The notes beneath the pieces are model-generated. The model did no database searches. It was not told where the DNA came from and was given only the letters and a program-made list of their open reading frames with translations. Positions 4,854 to 5,211 of a stretch of 5,211 nucleotides of DNA are shown here, piece after piece. The position numbers and the translations under genes are program-made. This stretch comes from an uncultured Christensenellaceae bacterium. Its GTDB lineage: Bacteria; Bacillota; Clostridia; Christensenellales; Christensenellaceae. The stretch is from the NCBI GenBank assembly GCA_934438035.1, contig CAKSBK010000096.1, positions 1 to 5,211 on the forward strand, given 5' to 3'. Numbering within the stretch: the first letter of the stretch is position 1; every line of letters starts with the position of its first letter.

Positions 4854-5211
4854 ATCCGTCAATAATTTTATACATCAATATCCCTGCCGCAACGGCTGCG
4901 TTTAAGCTTTCCGCCTTACCGTATATATTGATTTTGTAAAGAACGTCGCAAAGCAGGGAGCATTCGTCTGAAAGACCGCGCGCTTCGTTGCCTATAATAA
5001 CGCAGTTTTTATCTCCCTTTTTAAGAACGCCGTTTCCTTTAAGGTGCCCTGCAATAAGCTTTATTCCGGCTTTTTTAAGCTCTTTAAGGTCGCAAATAAA
5101 GTCGCCCGATGTAATTACGGGTATGTGAAAAACGCTCCCCATAGAGGCTCTTATTGCCTTTGGTGAGGTGAAGTCTGCGCAGTCTGCGCTTAAAAGAACA
5201 CAGCCTGCCCC
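4852..5211 (-). CDS. SpoU/TrmH-family RNA 2'-O-methyltransferase, 5' partial
   Basis: The frame is open to the right edge, so the visible 119 residues are the C-terminal part of a protein usually about 260 residues long. The family methylates ribose 2'-OH groups of rRNA or tRNA with S-adenosylmethionine, using a trefoil-knotted catalytic domain. All three SpoU motifs are visible: SPKAIRASMG (16-25 of the visible part, with the catalytic-region Arg at 21), IIGNEARGLSDE (72-83, with the knot Asn-Glu), and ESLNAAVAAGI (101-111). These form the cofactor site. The third motif reads INIYGKAESLN and lacks the Pro common in other members (IPM-type). The ATG at 5142 is not the start, because motif 1 begins upstream of it. 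The missing N terminus would hold any RNA-binding domain, so I cannot tell an RlmB-like 23S rRNA enzyme from a tRNA or antibiotic-resistance type. A rRNA housekeeping role is most likely. Confidence 0.92.
   Translation of the reverse strand, partial: GAGCVLLSADCADFTSPKAIRASMGSVFHIPVITSGDFICDLKELKKAGIKLIAGHLKGNGVLKKGDKNCVIIGNEARGLSDECSLLCDVLYKINIYGKAESLNAAVAAGILMYKIIDG

Noticed and set aside
5172..5189. Perfect tandem 9-bp repeat AGTCTGCGC
   Set aside because: It lies within the methyltransferase frame, encodes part of SADCAD, and appears to add no length relative to the family's usual spacing, so it is probably chance.

Overview
The window reads as chromosomal DNA of a low-to-middle GC, Gram-positive-type anaerobe, most likely from the class Clostridia. 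The signs are A-rich AGGAG ribosome binding sites, a sigma-A-like promoter, a lipoprotein of the SurA/PrsA N-domain type, a nickel-pincer (LarA-type) enzyme, and heavy use of ATA, AGA and AAA codons in ordinary genes. I see no insertion sequence, phage gene, CRISPR array, tRNA or rRNA. The taxonomic call is inference from style, not from a marker gene.

Layout, left to right. Bases 1-1848 on + hold a LarA-family racemase/epimerase (5' end outside the window) and, 15 bp later, a lipoprotein; they look co-transcribed. Bases 1873-2447 form a compact one-gene unit: a near-consensus promoter whose -10 box is framed by a perfect 6-bp inverted repeat, a leader of about 48 nt, a strong ribosome binding site, a single-domain cupin, and an intrinsic terminator. 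The cupin gene has strongly C-biased codons unlike the SDR gene that follows, which suggests high expression. Bases 2500-4084 hold two short-chain dehydrogenase/reductase (SDR) homologues 8 bp apart, behind an extended -10 promoter. Bases 4085-4552 contain no gene I can defend, only a strong hairpin at 4453-4481 that can end transcripts from either side. Bases 4553-5211 on - hold a SpoU/TrmH-type RNA methyltransferase (5' end outside the window) followed by a Dabb-domain protein, coupled through a ribosome binding site that overlaps the stop codon.

How the genes work together is only partly readable. The LarA homologue keeps every active-site residue I can align to Lactobacillus plantarum LarA, so it should invert a 2-hydroxy acid or a related polyol acid; its substrate is not visible. 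The most unusual feature is the SDR pair. By motif alignment neither protein has the normal Asn-Ser-Tyr-Lys tetrad: the first reads Glu-Ser-Asn-Ala and has also lost the cofactor glycine motif, and the second reads Asp-Ser-Phe-Lys with an intact cofactor motif. This suggests a heteromeric complex with altered chemistry or a non-redox role. The window shows no clear multi-gene pathway, and the TrmH/Dabb pair appears unrelated to the + strand genes.
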